From Porphyromonas uenonis DSM 23387 = JCM 13868 (GTDB taxonomy: Bacteria; Bacteroidota; Bacteroidia; Bacteroidales; Porphyromonadaceae): a stretch of DNA of 64,000 nucleotides. The DNA is taken from the NCBI RefSeq assembly GCF_000482365.1, contig NZ_KI535306.1:90045-154044 (forward strand). Reading direction: 5' to 3'. Numbering within the stretch: the first letter of the stretch is position 1; every line of letters starts with the position of its first letter. The notes under the pieces are model-generated. The model saw only the letters and a program-made list of their open reading frames with translations. It was not told the origin of the DNA and ran no database searches. Below are positions 1-8,311 of the stretch, piece by piece. The translations under genes were made by a program, and so were the position numbers.

Positions 1-190
1 AAATTCCTAGGTAGGAATTCCATTCTTCGGGAGGAAGGTGTAAGCAGAGGGGATCCGTATCCACTCGGCATCGATACTCGAACCGTGTATCTCTAGTTAT
101 CGACATGTGCAGCTCCTAGACGGCTGGCTGTAATGCATCAGTCCTCCCTTCTGACCTAAATTGCGTGCATGCTAGAGAGGACGTAGGGCG
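1..190. repeat. Intergenic edge with end of a palindromic-core array
   Basis: No gene is visible here. The first 20 bases carry the CCTAGG core and match, over about 19 bases, the end of the array near 57711-57729. They are followed by an element (22-37, ATTCTTCGGGAGGAAG) that recurs exactly at 36599-36614. The region lies downstream of the minus-strand EEP gene and is probably the tail of an array that continues left of the window. Confidence 0.5.
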
Positions 191-1243
191 TCAGTAGAGG
201 AGCGTGCCGACGAGCGGGAGGTGGTCACTGGGGCCACCGAGGTAACTGTCCCCACCGTACGTTCGTCGAGGACGCCCCCACGGTGCTGGCGTCTCGTGCA
301 TATACTGCTGAGGGGGCAGCGCTATGCGTACTGTCTCTAGCTCTATGTGCGGATAGCGGCTCTCGGTGAGTAGCGAGCGAGAGACGAAGAGACGATCGAT
401 GCGCTCCCAGTAACCTCGATAGTAGTAGCTCCCTGGGGGCATCGTCTTTAGTTGCTCATCGGTGAATGGTGGCGTGAGATCTACCATAGCTAGCGAGTCT
501 GCCTGAGATCGATACGCTGCGTAGGGCAAAGCCCAACTGTCTGTCAAGCCGTCCTCAGGGGTAGCGTTGAAGTCGCCCATGACGAGGATGCTTTGCTCTG
601 GATCAGCCATTAGCAGGCTGTCGGTACGCATGCGGAGCATCTTGATCAGCGTGGCACGCGCCTCCTCTGCCGTAGCGCCTCCTCTGCGTGATGGCAGGTG
701 GCATACGATGAGCGAGAGACGTGCGGCGGAGGGAAGGCGACCCGAGACGACAAGTAGATTGCGTGTCGGGTAGACGCTGTCGGGCGTGATCCGTAGAGGC
801 CACTCCTCGGTCTGCTCTAGGGCAAAGCGGTCTGCATCATAGAGCAGAGCCACGTGAGATCCACGACGGTCGGAGCCTGTAGCACAGATAGTCTTGTAGT
901 TGGCACTGCGCAGGAGCGTGTGATGCGCTAGTTGCTCCAGTGCCTCCACGCTCTCGACCTCTTGTAGGGCTATGAGAGCGGGGATGTCCCATGCAGTCAC
1001 ATGAGAGATCACCTCAGCTAGCTGACGACACTTGAGCTTCATGCGTGGTGCCGTCCACCCTTTGCGAGCCGTGGGGAGGTACTCACGATCATCCCAGCGG
1101 GTGCTGGGGATGGTGTCAAAGAGGTTCTCCACATTGTATGATACGAAGGTCAGCCTCTGCTGTGCTACTAAGTGGAGCATACCTCCGAGTAGTAGGAAGA
1201 GTATCATTGGCCAGCGCAAGCGTACAAACAGAGAGGTAGTCAT
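191..1243 (-). CDS. Endonuclease/exonuclease/phosphatase family protein, exported
   Basis: A 350-residue member of the EEP superfamily (metal-dependent phosphodiesterases such as DNase I and exonuclease III). The fold's landmarks appear in order: SYNVENLFD near the N-terminus, the metal-ligand glutamate in ALQEVES, GDFNATPED, and the C-terminal GPSDHLPL histidine motif. The first ~28 residues are a hydrophobic signal peptide ending LVAQQ, so it acts outside the cytoplasm. I chose the ATG at 1243 rather than the one at 1273, because the upstream 30 bases overlap the arm of a terminator hairpin (1260-1305) and the shorter form starts directly with the signal peptide. Substrate unknown: nucleic acid, sugar phosphate or lipid phosphate are all possible. 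Confidence 0.85.
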   Translation of the reverse strand: MTTSLFVRLRWPMILFLLLGGMLHLVAQQRLTFVSYNVENLFDTIPSTRWDDREYLPTARKGWTAPRMKLKCRQLAEVISHVTAWDIPALIALQEVESVEALEQLAHHTLLRSANYKTICATGSDRRGSHVALLYDADRFALEQTEEWPLRITPDSVYPTRNLLVVSGRLPSAARLSLIVCHLPSRRGGATAEEARATLIKMLRMRTDSLLMADPEQSILVMGDFNATPEDGLTDSWALPYAAYRSQADSLAMVDLTPPFTDEQLKTMPPGSYYYRGYWERIDRLFVSRSLLTESRYPHIELETVRIALPPQQYMHETPAPWGRPRRTYGGDSYLGGPSDHLPLVGTLLY

Positions 1244-1259
1244 TTTCAGATAAAAAGGA

Positions 1260-1305
1260 AGCGGCGCTCCCATAGAGTCTAGTTAGTCTCTACGAGAGCG
1301 CCGCT
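1260..1305 (-). terminator. Rho-independent terminator of the M13 peptidase gene
   Basis: Perfect 10-bp arms AGCGGCGCTC (1260-1269) and GAGCGCCGCT (1296-1305). On the minus strand the hairpin is followed by TTCCTTTTT, so it ends transcription of the peptidase gene upstream. Confidence 0.7.
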
Positions 1306-1327
1306 ACAAGTTGATGTAGGGTCTATA

Positions 1328-3376
1328 TTACCAAACCAAGACACGCTCCTCGGGAGCAATGTACATGGGGTCTCCAGGTTGAACGTTGAACGCCTCATAG
1401 AAGGCATCAATATTCTTCAGTGCCTGATTGACACGGTTGATACCCAAGCTGTGTGGATCGATCTTGGTCAGACGGACCTCCTCCTCGGGGGTGATGTTTT
1501 GTCCCCATACACGAGCGTAACCGATGAAGAATCGCTGTGCAGGCGTGAAGCCGTCGATCTTGTCAACCTTCTTGCCCTCGAGCTGCTTCTGGAGTGCTAG
1601 GTAAGAGACTAGGAGACCACCCTGGTCAGCAATATTCTCACCGAGCGTCAGATGACCATCAGCATTGAGGTGGTCATTGACCTTGATCTTGCTATACTGC
1701 TGTGCGAGGCGCTCCGTAGAAGTCTTGAAGTTCTTCTTGTCAGCCTCAGTCCACCAGTTGTTCATGTTGCCGGCAGCATCATACTCACTACCCTGATCGT
1801 CAAATCCGTGCGTCATCTCATGACCGATGACCACACCGATAGCACCATAGTTGACAGCATCATCAGCATTGATGTTGAAGAACGGAGGCTGTAGGATACC
1901 AGCAGGGAAGCAAATCTCATTCGTCGAAGGCATATAGTAAGCGTTGACCTCCTGAGGATTCATGAGCCAGCGAGAGCGATCGACAGGCTGACCCAGCTCA
2001 GACATATTGAAGTCATGCTCAAACTGGTGGGCACTGCGAATGTTCTCCACAAAGCTCTTGTCCTCAGAGATGTTGAGCTTAGAGTAGTCCTTCCACTTGT
2101 CAGGGTAGCCAATCTTGACCGTGAAGTTAGAGAGCTTCTCGATAGCCTTCTGCTTCGTATCTTCAGACATCCACTCGAGCTGAGAGATGCGATCCTTGAG
2201 CGCAGACTGGAGATTGCTAATCATCGTCTTCATACGCTCCTTAGCCTCTGCGGGGAAGTACTTCTTGACGTAGATCTCACCGAGAGCCTCGCCGAGGGTG
2301 CCGTTAAGTAGGTTGACCGCACGACGCCAGCGTGGGTGCATCTCCTTGGTACCAGAGAGTGTGGTGGAGTAGAAGTCGAAGCTAGCCTGTACAAAGTCGT
2401 CCGAGAGATAGCCTGCGTAGCTATCAATAGTCTGTGCTAGAAGATAATCCTTGAGTGCCTGTAGGTCTGCCGTGGGGAACCACTTGCTAAATTTCTTGAA
2501 GAAGTCTAGCTGACCGCCATTCCAAGACTCTAGACTCTGAAGCTTGCGGCCCTCGATGTAGCGAGCCCAGTCGAAACCAGGGTTATCGGCGACAAACTTC
2601 TTGACCTGAACCTTGTTGAAGTTACGAGTCACATCACGTAGCTCCGTCTGCGAGTAGCACATGTCAGCGAGTACGTTGCTGACGGCGATATTGTTTTTCG
2701 CAATGCGCTGCGCCTCCTCGGCAGAGTAGCCAGCTAGCTGAGCAATACGCTCGATGTACTGGTTGTAAGCCTTGATGATCTCGCCATTCTTTGGGTCTGT
2801 GTAGTACTCTTTGTTGCCCAGAGCCAGACTGGTCTGATTGAGGTTGAAGATATTCATGTCGCTATTCTCAGCATCCGCCATGACGTAGGTGCCAAAGAAG
2901 GTATCATCACCCTTGTTGTCCTGCTGAGCGGCGAAGTCTACGAGCGCCTCCTTAGAGTCAATTGCCTCGATAGACTTTAGCTCGTCAAGGATCGGCTGAG
3001 CGCCCAGCTCGTTGCGCTTGACACTGTCGATAGCCTGCTTATATAGTACAGAGACACGATACTCATTGGTACCTGCCTCGTAGCTACCCTTAGCTAGCTC
3101 ATCGACGATGCCATGAACCTGCTCTAGTGAGCGATCACTAAGGACATCAAAAGTTCCGAAGCGACTATAAGCTGGCTTGAGCGGATTAGCCTTGATCCAG
3201 CCACCATTGGCATAGTGGTAGAAGTCATCCTGTGGACGCACGAGCGTGTCCAGATCAGCTAGGTTGATAGCTGGGACGATCTCTTCGTTGGTCTGCGCAC
3301 CCTGCTTCTTATTGCAAGCAGAGAACGAGATAGATACTGCGCATAGAGCAGCAACTAGTAGTTTGCGATTGTTCAT
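1328..3376 (-). CDS. pepO: M13 family zinc metallopeptidase, lipoprotein (PepO-like)
   Basis: A 682-residue neprilysin/PepO-type endopeptidase cleaving oligopeptides outside the cytoplasm. The zinc motif HEMTH lies near residue 519, followed by ENIAD near residue 580, which carries the third zinc ligand. The protein ends LVW, as is usual for M13 enzymes (which typically end in xVW). The N-terminal region is the long helical peptidase_M13_N domain. The start at 3376 gives a lipoprotein signal with lipobox FSAC at about residue 20; the ATG at 3406 would add ten hydrophilic residues in front of the signal, so it is less likely. Full length for the family. PepO of Porphyromonas gingivalis is known to process endothelin precursors and to feed peptides to an asaccharolytic lifestyle; the same role here is inference. 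Confidence 0.93.
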   Translation of the reverse strand: MNNRKLLVAALCAVSISFSACNKKQGAQTNEEIVPAINLADLDTLVRPQDDFYHYANGGWIKANPLKPAYSRFGTFDVLSDRSLEQVHGIVDELAKGSYEAGTNEYRVSVLYKQAIDSVKRNELGAQPILDELKSIEAIDSKEALVDFAAQQDNKGDDTFFGTYVMADAENSDMNIFNLNQTSLALGNKEYYTDPKNGEIIKAYNQYIERIAQLAGYSAEEAQRIAKNNIAVSNVLADMCYSQTELRDVTRNFNKVQVKKFVADNPGFDWARYIEGRKLQSLESWNGGQLDFFKKFSKWFPTADLQALKDYLLAQTIDSYAGYLSDDFVQASFDFYSTTLSGTKEMHPRWRRAVNLLNGTLGEALGEIYVKKYFPAEAKERMKTMISNLQSALKDRISQLEWMSEDTKQKAIEKLSNFTVKIGYPDKWKDYSKLNISEDKSFVENIRSAHQFEHDFNMSELGQPVDRSRWLMNPQEVNAYYMPSTNEICFPAGILQPPFFNINADDAVNYGAIGVVIGHEMTHGFDDQGSEYDAAGNMNNWWTEADKKNFKTSTERLAQQYSKIKVNDHLNADGHLTLGENIADQGGLLVSYLALQKQLEGKKVDKIDGFTPAQRFFIGYARVWGQNITPEEEVRLTKIDPHSLGINRVNQALKNIDAFYEAFNVQPGDPMYIAPEERVLVW

Positions 3377-3426
3377 ATTTGATTGTTCGATTTCAAAATG
3401 ATTCATAGGTTGAGAGAGAGTCTACT

Positions 3427-4332
3427 TTAGAGGAGTGGAGAGGGATACTCTCCCGCCTCAGTCAGCTTGGCTAGATGCTCTATGACCATCTCACGGTCAG
3501 AGGCATAAGTCGCGCCAAACCAGCGGGCATCGGTACTTAAGACCTGCACCTGAGCCAGTCCCTGACGGATCAGCGTGTCAACGACTGTCGGAATAAAAAA
3601 CTCAGACGTAGGCTCGTTGCCATGCTCCTTGAGGAAGTCTGCAAAGAGTCTCTCAGAGTACTCTAAGTAGTCAGGCGTAAAGCCCCAAAGATTCATCGAT
3701 ACAAGCGTGCCACGTGCTATGGAGAGCTTCTTGCCGTCATGCATGCTGACTATCTCGTGGCTCTCATTCTCGTGGATGTTCTTGTGCTCGGTGATGTGCA
3801 TGAGGTAGCCCTCGGGCGATGCCTTGCATACGCCACGGCTCACGCTCCCCTCAGCGGTGAGCGTGCTCTCTATATCGTAAGCGACCATACAGTAGGCGCC
3901 TCGGCTGTCTGAGGGTAGCTGAGAGAGGTAGTCACTCATCGTCTGAAAGGCCTCACGACCGTAAAAGTCGTCTGCATTGATCACTGCAAAGGGGCCGTCA
4001 ATCTCAGGTGCCGCCATCATCAGCGCATGGTTAGTACCCCACGGCTTGGTGCGCTCGGCAGGAGCCGTAAAGCCCGCGGGCAGTGAGTCTATCTCTTGGT
4101 AGACGACAGCCGTGTCGATAGCTTTCTGATACTTCTGTAGCACCTGCTCTTTGAATTGCTCCGCAAAGGCGTGGCGAATGACAAAGATCACCTTGCCAAA
4201 GCCTGCTCGGATCGCATCAAAGACGGAGTAATCCATAATACTTTCTCCCGCAGGTCCCAGCTTGTCTAGCTGCTTAAGTCCGCCATAGCGACTGCCCATA
4301 CCAGCAGCCATGATGACTAGTGTAGGTTTCAT
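3427..4332 (-). CDS. Sugar-phosphate nucleotidyltransferase family protein
   Basis: A 301-residue protein with the nucleotide-binding loop AAGMGSRYGGLKQ at its N-terminus and the metal-binding INADD motif near residue 115, as in GlmU/RmlA/GalU-type nucleotidyltransferases. These enzymes transfer NMP to a sugar phosphate to make an NDP-sugar for cell-surface polysaccharide. I chose the ATG at 4332 because the loop must lie within the first ~10 residues; the ATG at 4371 would add 13 residues. It sits between the M13 peptidase and luxS, all on the minus strand, with no obvious functional link. Substrate cannot be read from the sequence. Confidence 0.85.
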   Translation of the reverse strand: MKPTLVIMAAGMGSRYGGLKQLDKLGPAGESIMDYSVFDAIRAGFGKVIFVIRHAFAEQFKEQVLQKYQKAIDTAVVYQEIDSLPAGFTAPAERTKPWGTNHALMMAAPEIDGPFAVINADDFYGREAFQTMSDYLSQLPSDSRGAYCMVAYDIESTLTAEGSVSRGVCKASPEGYLMHITEHKNIHENESHEIVSMHDGKKLSIARGTLVSMNLWGFTPDYLEYSERLFADFLKEHGNEPTSEFFIPTVVDTLIRQGLAQVQVLSTDARWFGATYASDREMVIEHLAKLTEAGEYPSPLL

Positions 4333-4400
4333 TCGATCGTTCGTTGTTAAATGTGTGTAGAGAGGGACCACTCTATGAGAAGAGCGTGCCCCCGCTTCTG

Positions 4401-4880
4401 CTATTGAGGATAGTGCGTGTTCGTATCGTCCAGATGCTCTAGCACCTCCTCTAGGTAGCGTCTAGATTCCTCACGCGCCAGCTCTAGGTTGTGTAGCTTG
4501 TAGTTGCCACAGTCACGAGGAGCCACGCCAGGCACAGCGCCCTCGTAGTGTGCCACAAAGTCAAAGGCACGACGGAGCAGGTCTGCTATATCTAGCGGAT
4601 TGAGGTCTCCTACTATAATAAGGTAGTTGCCCGTCAAGCAGCCCATCGGTCCCCAGTAGATAATACGACTCCCCCACTCGGGATCATTGCGCAGATAGGT
4701 CGCCACGAGATGCTCTATCGTATGCAGAGCACTCAGGTCAAGCACAGGCTCACGATTCGGTGCCTTCATACGTATGTCAAAGGTGGTCACCACCTGATCA
4801 CCCACGAGGTCACGACGAGAGACATAGACACCACGCTTGAGGCGCTCGTGATCTATGGTAAAGCTTGGGATATCCTTCAT
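4401..4880 (-). CDS. luxS: S-ribosylhomocysteine lyase
   Basis: A 159-residue LuxS, the usual length. It cleaves S-ribosylhomocysteine to homocysteine and 4,5-dihydroxypentane-2,3-dione, the precursor of autoinducer-2, in the activated methyl cycle. Key residues are all present: the metal ligands H53 and H57 with catalytic E56 in HTIEH, the catalytic cysteine C81 in GPMGC, and the third metal ligand C124 in PRDCGN. The pepE gene ends 17 bases upstream on the same strand, so the two may be co-transcribed from the promoter at 5654. The usual partner pfs is not adjacent. Confidence 0.96.
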   Translation of the reverse strand: MKDIPSFTIDHERLKRGVYVSRRDLVGDQVVTTFDIRMKAPNREPVLDLSALHTIEHLVATYLRNDPEWGSRIIYWGPMGCLTGNYLIIVGDLNPLDIADLLRRAFDFVAHYEGAVPGVAPRDCGNYKLHNLELAREESRRYLEEVLEHLDDTNTHYPQ

Positions 4881-4897
4881 ACCTTAGGTTACGTAAG

Positions 4898-5620
4898 TTA
4901 CTTTTTCTCGCTGTATGCGAGGACTCCAGGCTCTATCTCTAGTGGATTGTCGTAGAAGGTCGGATAGTTAAAGAGCCTAGCCGTACGCTCCCCCCACAGC
5001 GTGATCTTGTCACCCGTGATATGGAGCATGCTACCCTCTCGCAGACCGAGTACGTCGCAGTTAGGATTGTACTTGACAAACTCACGGATACGCTGCTCAC
5101 GCGTCTCGCCACCATGACCCTCAGGATGCGCATCGAGGTAGTGTGGATTGATCTGGAAGGAGATAAGCCCCAGTGCCTGCGTCGTATCAGGATTGCAGAT
5201 AGGCATATCGTTTGTCGTCATGATCGTCGGGCAGGCGAGGTTCGACCCAGCGCTCCAGCCTACATAGGGGATGCCATCCTCGAGGACGCGCTCACGGATC
5301 AGCTTCATAGCGCCCATATCTTGTAGCTGCTTGAGGAGTGCCCATGTATTGCCACCGCCCACCATAATAGCCTGAGCAGAGGCAATGGCCTGTAGCGGTT
5401 TATCGTAAGTGTGCAGACCCGTGACATTGACACCAACGCCACCCAGCGCATTATTGACCTTAGCTACATACTCATCCCAGCTATAGGTGATAGCAGCATA
5501 AGGGACGAAGAGTACATCCTGAGCCACTGGACCTAGGAAGCGACCAATCTCCTCAGCAGCATAGCCTAGATAAGGCTGGCCCTGAGATGCCGAGTTGGAT
5601 ATAAGTAAGAGTTTCTTCAT
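4898..5620 (-). CDS. pepE: Peptidase E (alpha-aspartyl dipeptidase, S51)
   Basis: A 240-residue cytoplasmic dipeptidase that hydrolyses dipeptides with N-terminal aspartate. The S51 catalytic triad can be placed: S123 in GWSAGSN, D138 in TTNDMPI and H160 in INPHYLD, matching the spacing known in the family. I start it at 5620 (MKKLLLISNS) because this is where family members begin and because a TACCTTTG promoter box lies 34 bases upstream; an in-frame ATG at 5719 would place the start upstream of that promoter. The stop lies just before luxS. Confidence 0.93.
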   Translation of the reverse strand: MKKLLLISNSASQGQPYLGYAAEEIGRFLGPVAQDVLFVPYAAITYSWDEYVAKVNNALGGVGVNVTGLHTYDKPLQAIASAQAIMVGGGNTWALLKQLQDMGAMKLIRERVLEDGIPYVGWSAGSNLACPTIMTTNDMPICNPDTTQALGLISFQINPHYLDAHPEGHGGETREQRIREFVKYNPNCDVLGLREGSMLHITGDKITLWGERTARLFNYPTFYDNPLEIEPGVLAYSEKK

Positions 5621-5653
5621 GTCTATACTAGAATGATTGAGATAATCCAGTCG

Positions 5654-5661
5654 CAAAGGTA
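5654..5661 (-). promoter_or_regulatory. Bacteroidetes -7 box for pepE
   Basis: Reads TACCTTTG on the minus strand, 34 bases ahead of the pepE start. It matches the TAnnTTTG consensus; no convincing -33 TTTG box was assigned. Confidence 0.5.
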
Positions 5662-5777
5662 CAAAATAGAAATACACGGCTCCACGCTTTTCACACGAAC
5701 ACGCTAAAAAATCCTTCATTTTCCACGATCTCCAGCACTCATTGTGTCAGGCTCTCGGGACGTCCACCGACCTATAT

Positions 5778-5952
5778 GAGACTGTTGCATAAAGGCGAAT
5801 CGCTGTGTTGCTTTAGGGATTCGGCTTCGGTCACATACGGAGGTATGCTCCCTTCAGACCTCACCCTCAGCGCCTTGCGCTTCATCCTTTCTGCAAAGTC
5901 TAGACAATCTTGCAAGCAAGATTGTGAGACTGTTGACTTTTGCAACAGTCTC
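5778..5952 (-). mobile_element. 175-bp palindromic-ended element, copy M1
   Basis: One of three 175-bp copies (others 19150-19324 and 45019-45193). Ends are the inverted repeat GAGACTGTTGCA/TGCAACAGTCTC. One end carries an internal 27-bp perfect-arm hairpin, next to a second palindrome (ACAATCTTGC / GCAAGATTGT). It is flanked on both sides by TATAT (5773-5777 and 5953-5957), a 5-bp target duplication. It encodes no transposase, so it is a MITE-like, non-autonomous element. Orientation is defined by the end carrying the 27-bp hairpin. Confidence 0.85.
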
Positions 5953-6076
5953 TATATGGCAACCCTCTTCGAGAGGAATTGCATTAGCGGGTGGAATGAA
6001 CGATTCCGCAGATCGGATAGCCCGATTTGCAGAATTAAGCGAAAGTCTCGACGTGCGCTATCTCTTGATTTTGTAT

Positions 6077-6084
6077 TACCTTTG
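6077..6084 (+). promoter_or_regulatory. Bacteroidetes -7 box for the small membrane protein
   Basis: TACCTTTG followed by TGGC, 86 bases ahead of the ATG at 6170. The sequence around it (GATTTTGTATtACCTTTGTGGC) resembles that before nadE at 36733-36750. Confidence 0.45.
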
Positions 6085-6169
6085 TGGCACGAGGGTGCGT
6101 TGTCCCTATGAGTGGATACATGCCCACCCTCCTTTGTCAAGTATCACCTTAGATAGTAATCATAAGTAT

Positions 6170-6349
6170 ATGAAAGGTTTCAACCCTATAGGTAGTCTGG
6201 TAGTCCTCGTCGGGGCGCTCATACTCATCGTCCCCGCTCTGATGGACAAGGGGGGGAATATGTTCAATCTGATCGGTTGTATCGTGATGATTGCTGGATT
6301 CCTCCTACACATCTTCCTCAATAAGCGCATCACAACTATCAAAGAGTAA
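6170..6349 (+). CDS. Small two-helix membrane protein, 59 residues
   Basis: A 59-residue protein starting MKGFNPIGSL, with two hydrophobic segments (about residues 8-24 and 32-50) separated by a short polar loop (DKGGN), then a basic tail NKRITTIKE. It would sit in the inner membrane as a hairpin. The frame stays open further upstream to 5924, but that extension runs through the mobile element and the promoter box at 6077, so the ATG at 6170 is preferred. I do not recognise a named family; the function is unknown. Confidence 0.6.
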   Translation: MKGFNPIGSLVVLVGALILIVPALMDKGGNMFNLIGCIVMIAGFLLHIFLNKRITTIKE

Positions 6350-6495
6350 TCCTACCCAAGTGCCCTCTGGAGCACTGGCTCTGGCCTTGTATCCAGCCCC
6401 TTGGCTATCTGTCGAGGGCTTGCCTTGCCCATACGTAAGACAAGTCCCTTTCGTTCGTATATAAGGTCACCCCTAGTAACTTACTCACCAGCTCT

Positions 6496-6918
6496 ATGTA
6501 CTACAACAAGGCGATCCTGATAGGCTTCGTAGGTGCAGACCCCAGCGTACACTATTCGCGTCGGGGCACCTGTCAGGCGTCGCTACGCTTAGCGACCTCT
6601 GTGCCAGGCTATACGAAGCGTGATGGTACGCAGATACCAGATCGTACGGAGTGGCACACGGTGGTGATCTTCGGTACGCTGGCACAGTTTGTCGAGCGCT
6701 GGGTGCGCAAGGGGTCGCACCTCCTCGTGGAAGGCGAGATACGCTACAACAGCTATACAGATCGACAGGGGAAAGCGCAGGCACGTACGGAGATATGGGC
6801 GGACAAGGTCACCTTTGTGGATCGTCCTAAGCAGAGCCGTGGCCAGGAGAGCAGCTCGCCTCGTCCTGCTACCGAGCAATCAGTATCGCCGTCTGACCTT
6901 AGTGACGCAACCAGCTAG
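6496..6918 (+). CDS. ssb: Single-stranded DNA-binding protein
   Basis: A 140-residue SSB with one N-terminal OB fold (residues ~1-110): NKAILIGFVGADP, SLRLATS, TEWHTVVIFG and GSHLLVEGEIRY are the typical strands. It coats single-stranded DNA in replication and repair. The C-terminus ends in SDLSDATS and lacks the acidic DDDIPF-like tip that recruits partner proteins in other bacteria. It lies 34 bases ahead of gldE; an ssb-gldE pair is common across Bacteroidetes. The 146-base stretch upstream (6350-6495) shows no clear promoter box or hairpin. Confidence 0.92.
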   Translation: MYYNKAILIGFVGADPSVHYSRRGTCQASLRLATSVPGYTKRDGTQIPDRTEWHTVVIFGTLAQFVERWVRKGSHLLVEGEIRYNSYTDRQGKAQARTEIWADKVTFVDRPKQSRGQESSSPRPATEQSVSPSDLSDATS

Positions 6919-6952
6919 GGTGGCAACAGCATAAGTCACAACCGTAGTAACA

Positions 6953-8311
6953 ATGGGTGATGCCTTCTTATTAAGCCTTTTCGGAGGAATCGTGTACAGC
7001 AATCCTATCGTTTGGATAGACGCTATACCGCTTCTGATCATCCTCTTCCTACTGCTTTGCTCCGCCTTCATGTCGAGCAATGAGGTGGCCTTCTTCTCTC
7101 TTACTCCGAAAGAGGTGCAGCAGATCAAAGAGCAGGAGCACCCCAACGACCCACGACTACTCCAACTCCTATCGCACTCGGAGCAACTACTGGCGACCAT
7201 CCTGATCGGCAATAATGCGGTCAACGTGGGGATCACGATCCTCTGTGCGTGGTTTGTGGGGGAGCATTGGGACTTCTCGGCAAATCTTGTTGCAGGCTTT
7301 ATCATCCAGACGATCCTCATCACCTTTCTACTCTTACTCTTTGGCGAGATTATCCCAAAGATCTATGCTCAGCGACACCCGCTCTCCTTCATACGGATGA
7401 CGGCTCCAGCCGTGTCCGGTCTCTACAAGGGAATCGCTTGGTGCTCCAAGGGCTTGATCAAAACCTCTAAGCTCCTCGGCTCTAAGGCTAAACGGGGGCC
7501 TGAACTCTCTGTAGACGATCTCTCGGAGGCTGTGGCGCTGACGGCAAACGGAGACAATAAGGAGACGGAGATGATCCATGAGATTGTCAAGTTTTACCAC
7601 AAGACGGCCGATGAGATCATGGTGCCACGCGTCGATATGGTCGGTATCAACTACCACTGGGCTTATCATCAGACGCTGAGCTTCGCGGTCGACACGGGTT
7701 ACTCTCGACTGCCGGTCTACGATGGGTCGCAGGATACGATCCGAGGAGTGCTCTATGTGAAGGATCTACTCCCTCACATGCACGAGGAGGACACCTTCCC
7801 CTGGCAAAAGATCATCCGACAAGCTTACTTCGTACCTGAGAATAAGAAGATCGACACCCTACTGGAAGAGCTACAGCAGGAGCGTATCCATATGGCGATC
7901 GTGATTGATGAGTTCGGCGGGACCTCGGGACTGATCACGCTGGAGGACATCCTCGAGGAGATCGTCGGAGAGATCGTCGATGAGTACGATGACGAGGATC
8001 CACCCTATGTACGACTCGCCGAGGGAGTTTATCTGATCGATGGTGGTATGTCGCTAATCGATCTCTGCAAGCTACTAGATGTAGAGCCAGAGTACTTTGC
8101 TCCACACTACGAGGAGGTTGATACGGTCGGAGGTTTATTCCTAGAGGTACTACAGGAGATCCCTCAGGTGGGTCAGCAGGTAACTATCTCGGACATCGAC
8201 TTCATCGTGACGCGCATGGAGCGCCACCGTATCATGCAGCTCAAGATGCGCCTGCATCCTAAGGAGCAGACTGACACACAGACCGATAGTCAGACAGAGT
8301 CTCAGTCGTGA
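6953..8311 (+). CDS. gldE: GldE-type CNNM/CorC family membrane protein
   Basis: A 452-residue protein with an N-terminal DUF21/CNNM membrane domain (about residues 20-190, several hydrophobic helices), a CBS domain pair (about 215-345, containing MVPRVDMV and the VIDEFGGTSGLITLEDILEEIVGEI signature, abbreviated) and a C-terminal CorC/HlyC domain. The family is linked to Mg2+/Co2+ efflux; in gliding Bacteroidetes the orthologue GldE supports gliding and T9SS function. The match to GldE rests on family plus the ssb neighbour. Its stop overlaps the GTG start of the next gene by four bases (GTGA), so the two are translationally coupled. Confidence 0.85.
   Translation: MGDAFLLSLFGGIVYSNPIVWIDAIPLLIILFLLLCSAFMSSNEVAFFSLTPKEVQQIKEQEHPNDPRLLQLLSHSEQLLATILIGNNAVNVGITILCAWFVGEHWDFSANLVAGFIIQTILITFLLLLFGEIIPKIYAQRHPLSFIRMTAPAVSGLYKGIAWCSKGLIKTSKLLGSKAKRGPELSVDDLSEAVALTANGDNKETEMIHEIVKFYHKTADEIMVPRVDMVGINYHWAYHQTLSFAVDTGYSRLPVYDGSQDTIRGVLYVKDLLPHMHEEDTFPWQKIIRQAYFVPENKKIDTLLEELQQERIHMAIVIDEFGGTSGLITLEDILEEIVGEIVDEYDDEDPPYVRLAEGVYLIDGGMSLIDLCKLLDVEPEYFAPHYEEVDTVGGLFLEVLQEIPQVGQQVTISDIDFIVTRMERHRIMQLKMRLHPKEQTDTQTDSQTESQS

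Noticed and set aside
1243-1273. Upstream start of the EEP protein at 1273
   Set aside because: These bases overlap the arm of the terminator hairpin at 1260-1305 and add residues in front of a complete signal peptide.
5776-6111. Gene coding a protein with a CKQDCETVDFCNS-like sequence
   Set aside because: This frame, which recurs at 21201-21470, 44814-45047 and 58430-58690, is the mobile element read through; both strands are open by chance and there is no start site or codon pattern to support it.
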